Positions 52,962-59,330 of a stretch of DNA of 64,000 bases are shown one piece after another. Source of the stretch: an uncultured Eubacteriales bacterium (GTDB taxonomy: Bacteria > Bacillota > Clostridia > Christensenellales > CAG-917); NCBI GenBank assembly GCA_900548005.1, contig URIZ01000002.1, forward strand, positions 124,001 through 188,000, written 5' to 3'. The notes beneath the pieces were generated by a model. That model did not search any database and was not told where the DNA came from. It worked only from the letters and a program-made list of their open reading frames with translations. How positions within the stretch are numbered: position 1 is the stretch's first letter; every line of letters begins with the position of its first letter. The position numbers were made by a program, and so were the translations under genes.

Positions 52962-53129
52962 TCACTCACTTTTTTCCACAACCGATTCATTTTGGTTTTT
53001 CTCAACGACACGGCTAACTATGACATTTTCAGCAACGTCTGCGATTTTGCCACGCACTCCTTCTTGGTTGTCGTTCCTTTTGAAATACACTTCTTTTTCG
53101 TTTTGATTTTTCACAAAAAGCCCGTCCAT
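52962..53129 (-). CDS. Possible 55-residue protein between sigF and spoVAC
   Basis: Open frame with ATG at 53129 and TGA at 52964-52962. The product begins MDGLFVKNQNEKEVYF and ends VVEKNQNESVVEKSE; hydrophilic, Lys/Glu/Asn-rich, no membrane segment. TAGGAA lies upstream of the ATG. It lies after the sigF terminator and 112 nt before spoVAC on the same strand, so it could be the first gene of the spoVA transcript and be read in the forespore. No family recognised; it may be chance. Confidence 0.5.
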   Translation of the reverse strand: MDGLFVKNQNEKEVYFKRNDNQEGVRGKIADVAENVIVSRVVEKNQNESVVEKSE

Positions 53130-53185
53130 ACGTTCCTATCATTGACAAACCTTCAAAAACTTAAACAAAAAGCCGCGCAATGCAT

Positions 53186-53213
53186 AAAAAACGGACGGTC
53201 TATTGACTGTCCG
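53186..53213 (-). terminator. spoIIA operon terminator
   Basis: CGGACGGTC (53192-53200), loop TATT, GACTGTCCG (53205-53213), with one G-T pair. On the minus strand TTTTTTATG follows. Confidence 0.85.
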
Positions 53214-53240
53214 CGGCACGTTGCATTGTTTTTCTCAAAA

Positions 53241-53957
53241 TCATTCTTCGACGAGCTTTTCTTTGAGCTTTTGAAGGACTTTGCACTCTATACGGCTCAC
53301 TTGCACTTGTGACACTCCGAGCTCGGCGGCGATTTCGCTTTGAGTTTTATCCCTGAAATAGCGCAAAATAATGACTTTCTTTTCTCTTTCGGGCAAATCG
53401 TCTATGCAGTCTTTTAGCATGATTTTGTCAAGATCTTCATCGGGTGAGCGGTCTCCAACGATTTTGTCTTCAAGCGTGACGTCGTCATCGCCCACCGTGG
53501 ATGAGAGCGACAACAGATAATGCCCCGTGTCCATTGCAAAGACAATTTGTTCTCTATCCACGCCGAAATTGAGCGCAATTTCGTCAACGGACGGCTCTTT
53601 TTCGCCGTTTTTGAGCTTTTCGTCCACAAAAACATTGATTTTGGTTGCCAAAGTCTTTGCCCAACGCGAGATTTTCACCATGCCGTCATCACGCAAAAAG
53701 CGTTTGATCTCGCCGCTTATCATCGGCACGGCGTAGGTGGAAAAGCGCACGTTGTATGCGGAATCGAAGTTTTGTATGGCTTTGAGAAATCCGATTGCGC
53801 CAAGCTGCATCAAATCATCGTATTCGCCCCTGCCCTTAAAACGTTTCACCACCGATTTGACAAGCGGAATATTTTCTTTGACAAGTTGCTCTTTTGCGCC
53901 GTCGTCGCCGTCTTGCGCCCTTTTGATGAGCGCGAGCGTCGTTTCGTGGTCTAACAT
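53241..53957 (-). CDS. sigF: RNA polymerase sporulation sigma factor SigF
   Basis: First forespore-specific sigma factor. 238 residues. Region 2 (EYDDLMQLGAIGFLKAIQNFD and YNVRFSTYAVPMISGEIKRFLRDD), region 3 (PSVDEIALNFGVD), and region 4 (LPEREKKVIILRYFRDKTQSEIAAELGVSQVQVSRIE) are complete. The start overlaps the spoIIAB stop by 7 nt. Gene order spoIIAA-spoIIAB-sigF is the standard partner-switching operon: SpoIIAB holds SigF inactive until dephosphorylated SpoIIAA releases it. Confidence 0.97.
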   Translation of the reverse strand: MLDHETTLALIKRAQDGDDGAKEQLVKENIPLVKSVVKRFKGRGEYDDLMQLGAIGFLKAIQNFDSAYNVRFSTYAVPMISGEIKRFLRDDGMVKISRWAKTLATKINVFVDEKLKNGEKEPSVDEIALNFGVDREQIVFAMDTGHYLLSLSSTVGDDDVTLEDKIVGDRSPDEDLDKIMLKDCIDDLPEREKKVIILRYFRDKTQSEIAAELGVSQVQVSRIECKVLQKLKEKLVEE

Positions 53958-54382
53958 TTGCTCATCACCTTTTTCATGCGCACGCTAGTGCCTTTGCCAA
54001 GCGTGGATTCAACGCTCATTTCGTCCATAAACGTTTCTATTATGGTAAACCCCATGCCGCTGCGCTCGTCATCCGCCGACGTGGTGAAAAACGGCTCTAT
54101 CGCCTGTTTTACGTCCGCTATGCCTTGCCCGAAGTCTTTCACGACAATCTCTATGGAGCGTTCTATTTCGTCCACCACGCACTCTATCTCGACAATTGCT
54201 CTCTCATCGCCGTCTTTGTAGGCATGCACAACGCAGTTGGTCACCGCCTCGCTGACGGCGGTTTTTATGTCGTTGATCTCTTCAAGCGTGGGTGATATCT
54301 CCACCGCAAAGGACGCAACCACGTTTCTTGCAAACGCTTCGTTGTGGCTTTTTGCCGCCAATCTCATATCAAATCTGTTCAT
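53951..54382 (-). CDS. spoIIAB: Anti-sigma F factor SpoIIAB
   Basis: GHKL-type Ser kinase and SigF inhibitor. 143 residues from the ATG at 54382 (AAGGAG upstream; the GTG at 54388 overlaps it). N-box AVSEAVTNCVVHAYKD, G1 box VKDFGQGIADVKQA, and G2 RSGMGFTIIETFMDE are present. Confidence 0.96.
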   Translation of the reverse strand: MNRFDMRLAAKSHNEAFARNVVASFAVEISPTLEEINDIKTAVSEAVTNCVVHAYKDGDERAIVEIECVVDEIERSIEIVVKDFGQGIADVKQAIEPFFTTSADDERSGMGFTIIETFMDEMSVESTLGKGTSVRMKKVMSKC

Positions 54383-54391
54383 ACTCACTCC

Positions 54392-54703
54392 TTATTCCAC
54401 CACGGGTATTATGCGGTACACACCGCTTGTCTGAAAGACTTTGTCCACTTGCTTTGGCACGTTTTTGAGCAACAGCTCCGCACCTATCGCTTTGAGCTTT
54501 TTGTATCTTCCAAACACAAATCCGAGCCCCGTGCTGTCCACAAACGTAACGCCCTGCATATCGAGAGTGAGCGTGCGTATGCGCGCGCTCGATTCTATGA
54601 TTGCGTCAACGTCAGCTCGCAAGCCCTTTGCGCTGCATTCGTCGATATCACCCGTGATTTTCAACACGATATTTTCGTCTCGCCGACGGTCTATAGTTTT
54701 CAT
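54392..54703 (-). CDS. spoIIAA: Anti-sigma F factor antagonist SpoIIAA
   Basis: STAS-domain protein, 103 residues. The phosphorylated Ser is in FVDSTGLGFVFGR. ATG at 54703; an upstream in-frame ATG (54763) adds 20 residues outside the STAS fold. The ribosome site is weak. It is divergent from the tRNA promoter at 54813. Confidence 0.94.
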   Translation of the reverse strand: MKTIDRRRDENIVLKITGDIDECSAKGLRADVDAIIESSARIRTLTLDMQGVTFVDSTGLGFVFGRYKKLKAIGAELLLKNVPKQVDKVFQTSGVYRIIPVVE

Positions 54704-54812
54704 ACCAATAGGATAAATGCATTTTGGCGGCGTAAAACTGCGGTTTTTGGCGCAAAAAAGCAATTGCGGAAAAATTTTGTCAAAAAATTCTCAAATTATC
54801 TTCAAAAAATCG

Positions 54813-54841
54813 TTGACATCGGCTCGGATTTATTGTATAGT
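54813..54841 (+). promoter_or_regulatory. tRNA cluster promoter
   Basis: TTGACA (54813-54818), 17-bp spacer, TATAGT (54836-54841). 34 nt upstream of the first tRNA. Confidence 0.88.
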
Positions 54842-54875
54842 GTGAAAGTCGCAAATGAACGACGCGAAAATCTTT

Positions 54876-54953
54876 CGGGGTGTAGCGCAGTTTGGCTAGC
54901 GCGTCTGATTTGGGTTCAGAAGGTCGGGAGTTCGAATCTCTTCACCCCGACCA
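54876..54953 (+). tRNA. tRNA-Pro (UGG)
   Basis: Acceptor CGGGGTG/CACCCCG, anticodon loop TTTGGGT giving TGG, T-loop GTTCGAATC, encoded CCA. First of six tRNAs in one transcript. Confidence 0.95.
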
Positions 54954-54982
54954 ACCAAAGAAAACTTCACCGATATTGATTC

Positions 54983-55059
54983 GGGCCTTTAGCTCAGTTG
55001 GTTAGAGCAGTCGGCTCATAACCGATCGGTCCGCGGTTCGAGTCCGTGAAGGCCCACCA
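54983..55059 (+). tRNA. tRNA-Met (CAU), elongator type
   Basis: Acceptor GGGCCTT/AAGGCCC, anticodon loop CTCATAA giving CAT, encoded CCA. It has a regular first base pair, so it is not an initiator. A tRNA-Ile2 with lysidine-modified C34 cannot be excluded from sequence alone, though the D-arm pattern is more Met-like. Confidence 0.85.
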
Positions 55060-55069
55060 AAAATATTTT

Positions 55070-55146
55070 GGCCCGGTAGTACAGTTGGTTAGTACGCCAG
55101 CCTGTCACGCTGGAGGTCAGGGGTTCGAGCCCCCTCCGGGTCGCCA
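55070..55146 (+). tRNA. tRNA-Asp (GUC)
   Basis: Acceptor GGCCCGG/CCGGGTC, anticodon loop CTGTCAC giving GTC, discriminator G, encoded CCA. Confidence 0.95.
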
Positions 55147-55157
55147 ATCGAATATGT

Positions 55158-55210
55158 GGCAGTGACAACCGTCACTGCCATATATTTAAGAAAGCGGACT
55201 TTATGTCCGC
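55158..55210 (+). other. Two hairpins in the tRNA-Asp/tRNA-Phe spacer
   Basis: GGCAGTGAC-AACC-GTCACTGCC (55158-55179) and GCGGAC-TTTAT-GTCCGC (55194-55210), both perfect. No T tract follows either, so they are more likely processing or stabilising structures in the tRNA precursor than terminators. Confidence 0.6.
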
Positions 55211-55238
55211 ACCAACCAAAACACAATCCGCTATATAT

Positions 55239-55314
55239 GCCTCGGTAGCTCAGGTGGTAGAGCAAGGGACTGAAAATCCCTGTGTCGGTGGTTCGAGTCC
55301 GCCCCGAGGCACCA
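55239..55314 (+). tRNA. tRNA-Phe (GAA)
   Basis: Acceptor GCCTCGG/CCGAGGC, anticodon loop CTGAAAA giving GAA, encoded CCA. Confidence 0.95.
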
Positions 55315-55326
55315 ACAACTGAATAC

Positions 55327-55402
55327 GCTGGTGTAGCTCAACAGGCAGAGCAACTGATTTGTAATCAGTAGGTTGTTGGTTCGATTCCGATCACCAGCTC
55401 CA
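55327..55402 (+). tRNA. tRNA-Thr (UGU)
   Basis: Acceptor GCTGGTG/CACCAGC, anticodon loop TTTGTAA giving TGT, encoded CCA. Confidence 0.95.
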
Positions 55403-55404
55403 AT

Positions 55405-55489
<85 letters not shown>

Positions 55490-55490
55490 C

Positions 55491-55526
55491 GAAAATCCGT
55501 GCTGTTTGGCACGGATTTTCTTTTTC
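55491..55526 (+). terminator. tRNA cluster terminator
   Basis: GAAAATCCGTGC (55491-55502), 6-nt loop, GCACGGATTTTC (55509-55520) followed by TTTTT. Confidence 0.93.
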
Positions 55527-55618
55527 AAGACAATCCTTTGCCTTTCAGCAGTATTTTCGTGGCTCTACCGCGCAGAAAATCTTTGCTATCAGTTCATACA
55601 CGGACAAAAACTCCTGCC

Positions 55619-55672
55619 ACAATTCCGCAGATTGTCTGCTTGCTACCCAAGCGGAGATGTGCTTTTTTCGTG
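55619..55672 (+). repeat. 54-bp direct repeat, copy 1
   Basis: Begins ACAATTCCGCAGATTGTCTG and ends GTGCTTTTTTCGTG. Identical to copy 2 at 55903-55956 except ACC versus ATC near position 30. Internally it contains GCAGA-TTG-TCTGC and GCTTG-N5-CAAGC helices, then a T6 run. Confidence 0.9.
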
Positions 55673-55691
55673 TTCCAAGGGTGTGGATTAT

Positions 55692-55877
55692 GGCTGTTTT
55701 TTGAGAAAACAGCCGCACGCTTTGCGTGCCGAACCACCTTTCGGTGCTGACCGCAAGCAAAGAAAGATGCAAGCGCTTGCATTTGCAGATTTCGTGCGCA
55801 GCGGACATAGACGGCGGTTGCACGCACCGCGTGCTATTTGCATAGCAAACGATTGTGCAAACAATCAAAACGCCGTC
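55692..55877. ncRNA. Candidate structured non-coding element with cloverleaf
   Basis: Successive perfect hairpins: GGCTGTTTT-N5-AAAACAGCC (55692-55714), GCACGC-TTT-GCGTGC (55715-55729), and the 16-bp palindrome ATGCAAGC-GCTTGCAT (55767-55782). Then comes a closed four-helix junction: GACGGCG (55810-55816) with CGCCGTC (55871-55877) encloses GCACGC-ACC-GCGTGC (55820-55834), TTTGC-ATA-GCAAA (55837-55849) and GATTGT-GCAA-ACAATC (55851-55866). No known RNA family recognised. It lies between the two 54-bp repeats. Strand and transcription are unknown; it could equally be a mobile-element remnant. Confidence 0.55.
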
Positions 55878-55902
55878 GTAGACGATTGTCTTCTCTGCTC
55901 TG

Positions 55903-55956
55903 ACAATTCCGCAGATTGTCTGCTTGCTATCCAAGCGGAGATGTGCTTTTTTCGTG
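55903..55956 (+). repeat. 54-bp direct repeat, copy 2
   Basis: Second copy of the element at 55619-55672, 284 bp downstream, one mismatch. Together they bracket the hairpin-rich interval. Confidence 0.9.
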
Positions 55957-56157
55957 GTTAAAGAGAGTGAATTTTGGTTTACGGTTTGTTAATGACAATA
56001 GAAACACTCAAAATATGGCAAACGATTGACTTGTGGACAGACAAGGCGCATAATGAGCGCGATTCACGGTGGAGCGGCACAAAAAAATGATGATGTTCGG
56101 CATCGGATATGGCAAGCCGCAAAATCGAGAGAAAACAATGTCGAAAGGACGAGAAAT

Positions 56158-57063
56158 ATGGTTTGGGTTCTTTTGGCTCTCGGCGGAGCGATTTGCACTT
56201 CGCTGACCACCATACTTGCAAAAATCGGGATAAAAGACGTCAATTCAAATTTTGCAACGGCATACAGGACGGGCATTGTCATCGTATGCTCGCTTGCGAT
56301 GTGCGCAATCACGGGCGATATTGCAAAATTCGCCAATCTAACCGCATACAATTGGCTTTTTCTTGTGCTTTCGGGGCTTGCGACGGGCGTGTCGTGGCTG
56401 TTCTATTTCGGCGCGCTAAAAGAAGGCGACGTCAACAAAGTCGCGCCCATAGACAAGTCAAGTTTTGTGCTGACAACAATACTTTTTCTCATATTCTTCT
56501 TTGACGACACCACAAAAGGCGGCGATCCGCTGACAATCGGTATGCTGTGTCTGACAATGGTTTTGATGCTTGTAGGCACGTTTTTGATGATTCCAAAGCT
56601 CGACAAAACCGAAATCGAGCAACCAAAAAGCAAAAGATGGCTGATTTTTGCCATTTTGAGCGCGGTGTTTGCATCGCTTGTGTCGCTGTTTGTAAAGCTC
56701 GGCTTGAAAGGCATACCGTCCGATGTCGGAACGTTTTATCGCACGCTTGTCGTGTTTGTGTTTGCAATGGCGATCGTGCTTGCAAAAAAAGACTACAAAG
56801 GCGCAAAAGAGATCACCGCAAAGTCTTGGATCTTTCTCACTCTATCGGGCATAGCCACGGGCGGCGCATGGCTTCTTGAATATGCCGCACTCAACTTTGA
56901 CGGCGCAAATCCCGTTGCGGTCAACTGCATAGGCAAGCTGTCAATACTTCTGACAATGCTGCTGTCTTGGCTCGTGATGAAAGAGAAATTCACCGCCCGC
57001 TCTCTCATCGGTCTTGCCCTGCTCACCGCCGGCATAGGGCTTATCATCGGTTTCAGCCTATAA
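56158..57063 (+). CDS. EamA/DMT-family transporter
   Basis: 301 residues with about ten membrane helices arranged as two EamA repeats (about 1-140 and 155-300); each has the characteristic KEGDVNKVAPID / FDGANPVAVNCI segment after the fourth helix of the repeat. Drug/metabolite transporter; substrate unknown. ATG 56158 follows AAAGGACGAG; an upstream in-frame ATG (56026) adds 44 hydrophilic residues and is rejected. It ends in a weak GC-rich hairpin (57066-57091). Confidence 0.88.
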   Translation: MVWVLLALGGAICTSLTTILAKIGIKDVNSNFATAYRTGIVIVCSLAMCAITGDIAKFANLTAYNWLFLVLSGLATGVSWLFYFGALKEGDVNKVAPIDKSSFVLTTILFLIFFFDDTTKGGDPLTIGMLCLTMVLMLVGTFLMIPKLDKTEIEQPKSKRWLIFAILSAVFASLVSLFVKLGLKGIPSDVGTFYRTLVVFVFAMAIVLAKKDYKGAKEITAKSWIFLTLSGIATGGAWLLEYAALNFDGANPVAVNCIGKLSILLTMLLSWLVMKEKFTARSLIGLALLTAGIGLIIGFSL

Positions 57064-57281
57064 AGGCGGCGCAATAAGCCTACATCGCCGCAATTATTTT
57101 ATTTATCTGTTAAATTGTCTGTCAAATAAGGTTTTAGTGACAAAACCGTCACTTCTCCAAACGCTTTGTCGATATACAAAATCACGAATGCGCAAAACCA
57201 CGCAACAAAACCACGCAACAAAATCAATCGCAAAATCGAGCAAAAGTCGAACACACAATCGAGCTGAAAATCGTACGATAA

Positions 57282-57315
57282 AAAAGAGTCCGCGCATACG
57301 AACTCTTGTTTTTTT
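57282..57315. terminator. Bidirectional terminator 3' of the GNAT gene
   Basis: AAGAGT (57284-57289) with ACTCTT (57302-57307), flanked by A tract on the left and GTTTTTTTT on the right. The remaining bases between the EamA stop and this hairpin show nothing coding. Confidence 0.65.
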
Positions 57316-57356
57316 TCTGTCGGTTGGTATCAAAACCGCTTGAACATTGCTTGCGA

Positions 57357-57971
57357 TTATATCTCGGTATCTTCGGTTTTTGCCGGGCGTTTCATAAAAT
57401 AGTGGTTGATTCCGTGGATATTTGTTGTCGCAAGCAATATAAATCCGAGTTTTTGGTATATCGCAACGTTGGTTTCATCGTGCGTTTCAAGGCAAATCGG
57501 CATATCGCCGCATATCTCGTCAAGCATGGCGCGCAACAGTCCGCGTCCCCTGCTCGCTTTTGCAACGCCGATGTTTTTGATATAACAATCGGTTTCGGGA
57601 TTGTAGAACGGCTCGGACACTTGCTCGGCGACTGAAACGTAGTCCATAGCTATCTTGGCTTCTTTGCGGCTGACCGCTTTGAAAAACGGTATAGCAAAAA
57701 ACGGATTGGCAAACAGTGCCGCCAAACTTCTCTCCTTGCCCTTGTCGTCGGGGCGAATGATCGAGCATATTGCCGTGAAATCTTCGTTGGCATAGGTGTA
57801 TCTCTTGCCAAGCGACACTTCCACCTTGAAAAGATAGTAAATCTTCTTTTTCAAGTCCCCTTCCGTGCCCAAAAGCGTGGAATAAAGCGGATAGTCTTCA
57901 AACATCTCCGTGAAGACGGCGCAAGCTCTGTCGATTTGGTTATTCTTGATCAGTTTCATTTGATTGCTCAT
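57357..57971 (-). CDS. GNAT-family N-acetyltransferase
   Basis: 204 residues. The acetyl-CoA binding motif A is IGVAKASRGRGLLRAML (about 133-149), followed by the CLETHDETNVAIYQKLGF strand-helix typical of the fold. Substrate unknown. Divergent from the tyrosine recombinase gene. Confidence 0.88.
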   Translation of the reverse strand: MSNQMKLIKNNQIDRACAVFTEMFEDYPLYSTLLGTEGDLKKKIYYLFKVEVSLGKRYTYANEDFTAICSIIRPDDKGKERSLAALFANPFFAIPFFKAVSRKEAKIAMDYVSVAEQVSEPFYNPETDCYIKNIGVAKASRGRGLLRAMLDEICGDMPICLETHDETNVAIYQKLGFILLATTNIHGINHYFMKRPAKTEDTEI

Positions 57972-58035
57972 GCGATGATGATATCATACTATATTAAGAA
58001 AATCAATCTTATGTTGGGCATGACGTATATAAATA

Positions 58036-58064
58036 TTGACATTTTGCGAACAGATTGCTACAAT
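58036..58064 (+). promoter_or_regulatory. Promoter of the tyrosine recombinase gene
   Basis: TTGACA (58036-58041), 17-bp spacer, TACAAT (58059-58064). Near-consensus. Confidence 0.85.
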
Positions 58065-58103
58065 ACTTTTTGAAAAATACTTTATACAAGGAGTTTTTTC
58101 ATT

Positions 58104-59189
58104 ATGGCAAACTATTTCACCGAACGTGAAAAAATCATGACCAAACGGCTTTATGCCATGCGAGAGCAACTCCCCGCTTTTTGCGAGGACTTTTTTGTAG
58201 GTATCGAGCCGCAAACAAGCATACTTTCAAGGCTCAACTACGCCTATGATTTGAACATCTTTTTTGACTATTTGCTCAAAAACGTGCGCGCATTCAAGGA
58301 CTACACCGACGTGCATGAGTTTGTGTGCGAAGACTTGAACAAGATCACGCTCGGCAACCTTGAAGCGTACATGGAATATCTCTCGTTTTTCGAGTTTGGC
58401 GGCAAAGAACACGTCAACGGCGAAAAAGGCAAATCGAGAAAAATTTCCACCGTTCGCTCGTTTTTCAAATACTATTTCAACCACGACCGCATCCCGAGCA
58501 ACGTTTCTGCAAAGCTCACTATGCCAAAACAGCACGACAAAGACATTATCCGCCTTGAAAAACGCGAAGTCGAGCGCATTTTGGACATCGCTGAAACCGG
58601 TGACGGCATGACGGATCATCAAAAGAAATTCCAACGCAACACAAATGCGCGCGATTTTGCGCTGATTTCGCTGTTGCTCGGCACGGGTATTCGTGTCAGC
58701 GAGTGCGTGGGACTGAACCTAAACGACGTGGATTTTGAAACAAACGCCTTCACTATCACGAGAAAAGGCGGCAATCAAGCCATTCTCTACTTCGGTGACG
58801 AAGTGGCGAGCGCGCTGAAAGACTATATCGATCACGAGCGCAAAAACCTTATCGAACGCAACGAAAAGGTGAAAGGCATAGAACGCGACGCGCTGTTTTT
58901 GTCCTTGCAAGTGAGCAGACTGTCCGTGCGCGCGGTTGAAAACATCATCAAAAAGTATGCGCAAGCCGCCGCTCCGCTCAAAAAAATCTCGCCGCACAAG
59001 CTGCGTAGCACCTTCGGCACAAACTTGTATCGAGCAACGGGTGACATATATCTCGTTGCGGACGTTTTGGGACATAGGGACGTCAACACCACCAAAAAGC
59101 ACTACGCCGCAATTGAAGAAGACCACAGAAAACTCGCCGCGCAAGTGGTGAAACTCCGCCCCGGCAGAACTCCGAGCGACCAAGAATAA
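58104..59189 (+). CDS. Tyrosine recombinase (XerC/D-like integrase)
   Basis: 361 residues. N-terminal SAM-like core-binding domain (about 30-145) and C-terminal catalytic domain with all residues: Arg in LGTGIRVSECVGL, Lys in ITRKGG, H-x-x-R in SPHKLRSTFG, His in LGHRDVNTT and the nucleophile Tyr in KKHYAAIEE. AAGGAG lies 12 nt before the ATG. It is longer than XerC/XerD (about 300) and carries no phage or plasmid neighbours. It may be a chromosomal Xer-type enzyme or the integrase of a small island beside the tRNA cluster. Confidence 0.92.
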   Translation: MANYFTEREKIMTKRLYAMREQLPAFCEDFFVGIEPQTSILSRLNYAYDLNIFFDYLLKNVRAFKDYTDVHEFVCEDLNKITLGNLEAYMEYLSFFEFGGKEHVNGEKGKSRKISTVRSFFKYYFNHDRIPSNVSAKLTMPKQHDKDIIRLEKREVERILDIAETGDGMTDHQKKFQRNTNARDFALISLLLGTGIRVSECVGLNLNDVDFETNAFTITRKGGNQAILYFGDEVASALKDYIDHERKNLIERNEKVKGIERDALFLSLQVSRLSVRAVENIIKKYAQAAAPLKKISPHKLRSTFGTNLYRATGDIYLVADVLGHRDVNTTKKHYAAIEEDHRKLAAQVVKLRPGRTPSDQE

Positions 59190-59260
59190 ACCAATCAAAT
59201 CTTGCAAAATCCGCCAAATCGAAAAAATACGGCAAAATGTTGCAAGAAATCACGTATAAA

Positions 59261-59302
59261 CTATTATCTAATATTGACTATTTTATAATAGTTTGCTAAA
59301 AT
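59261..59302 (+). promoter_or_regulatory. Promoter and candidate operator of the PadR fusion gene
   Basis: TTGACT (59274-59279), 17-bp spacer, TAAAAT (59297-59302). An inverted repeat CTATTAT (59261-59267) / ATAATAG (59285-59291) straddles the -35, a plausible autoregulatory site. No classical PadR box (ATGT-N8-ACAT) is seen. Confidence 0.6.
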
Positions 59303-59330
59303 TGTATATATCAAATTGCGGAGATGATTT

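Noticed and set aside
52992..53312. 106-codon open frame on the plus strand
   Set aside because: Runs through the spoIIA terminator and into antisense sigF; Phe/Leu-rich shadow composition.
55619..55956. CRISPR array
   Set aside because: Only two copies of a 54-bp repeat with a 230-bp interval and no cas genes.
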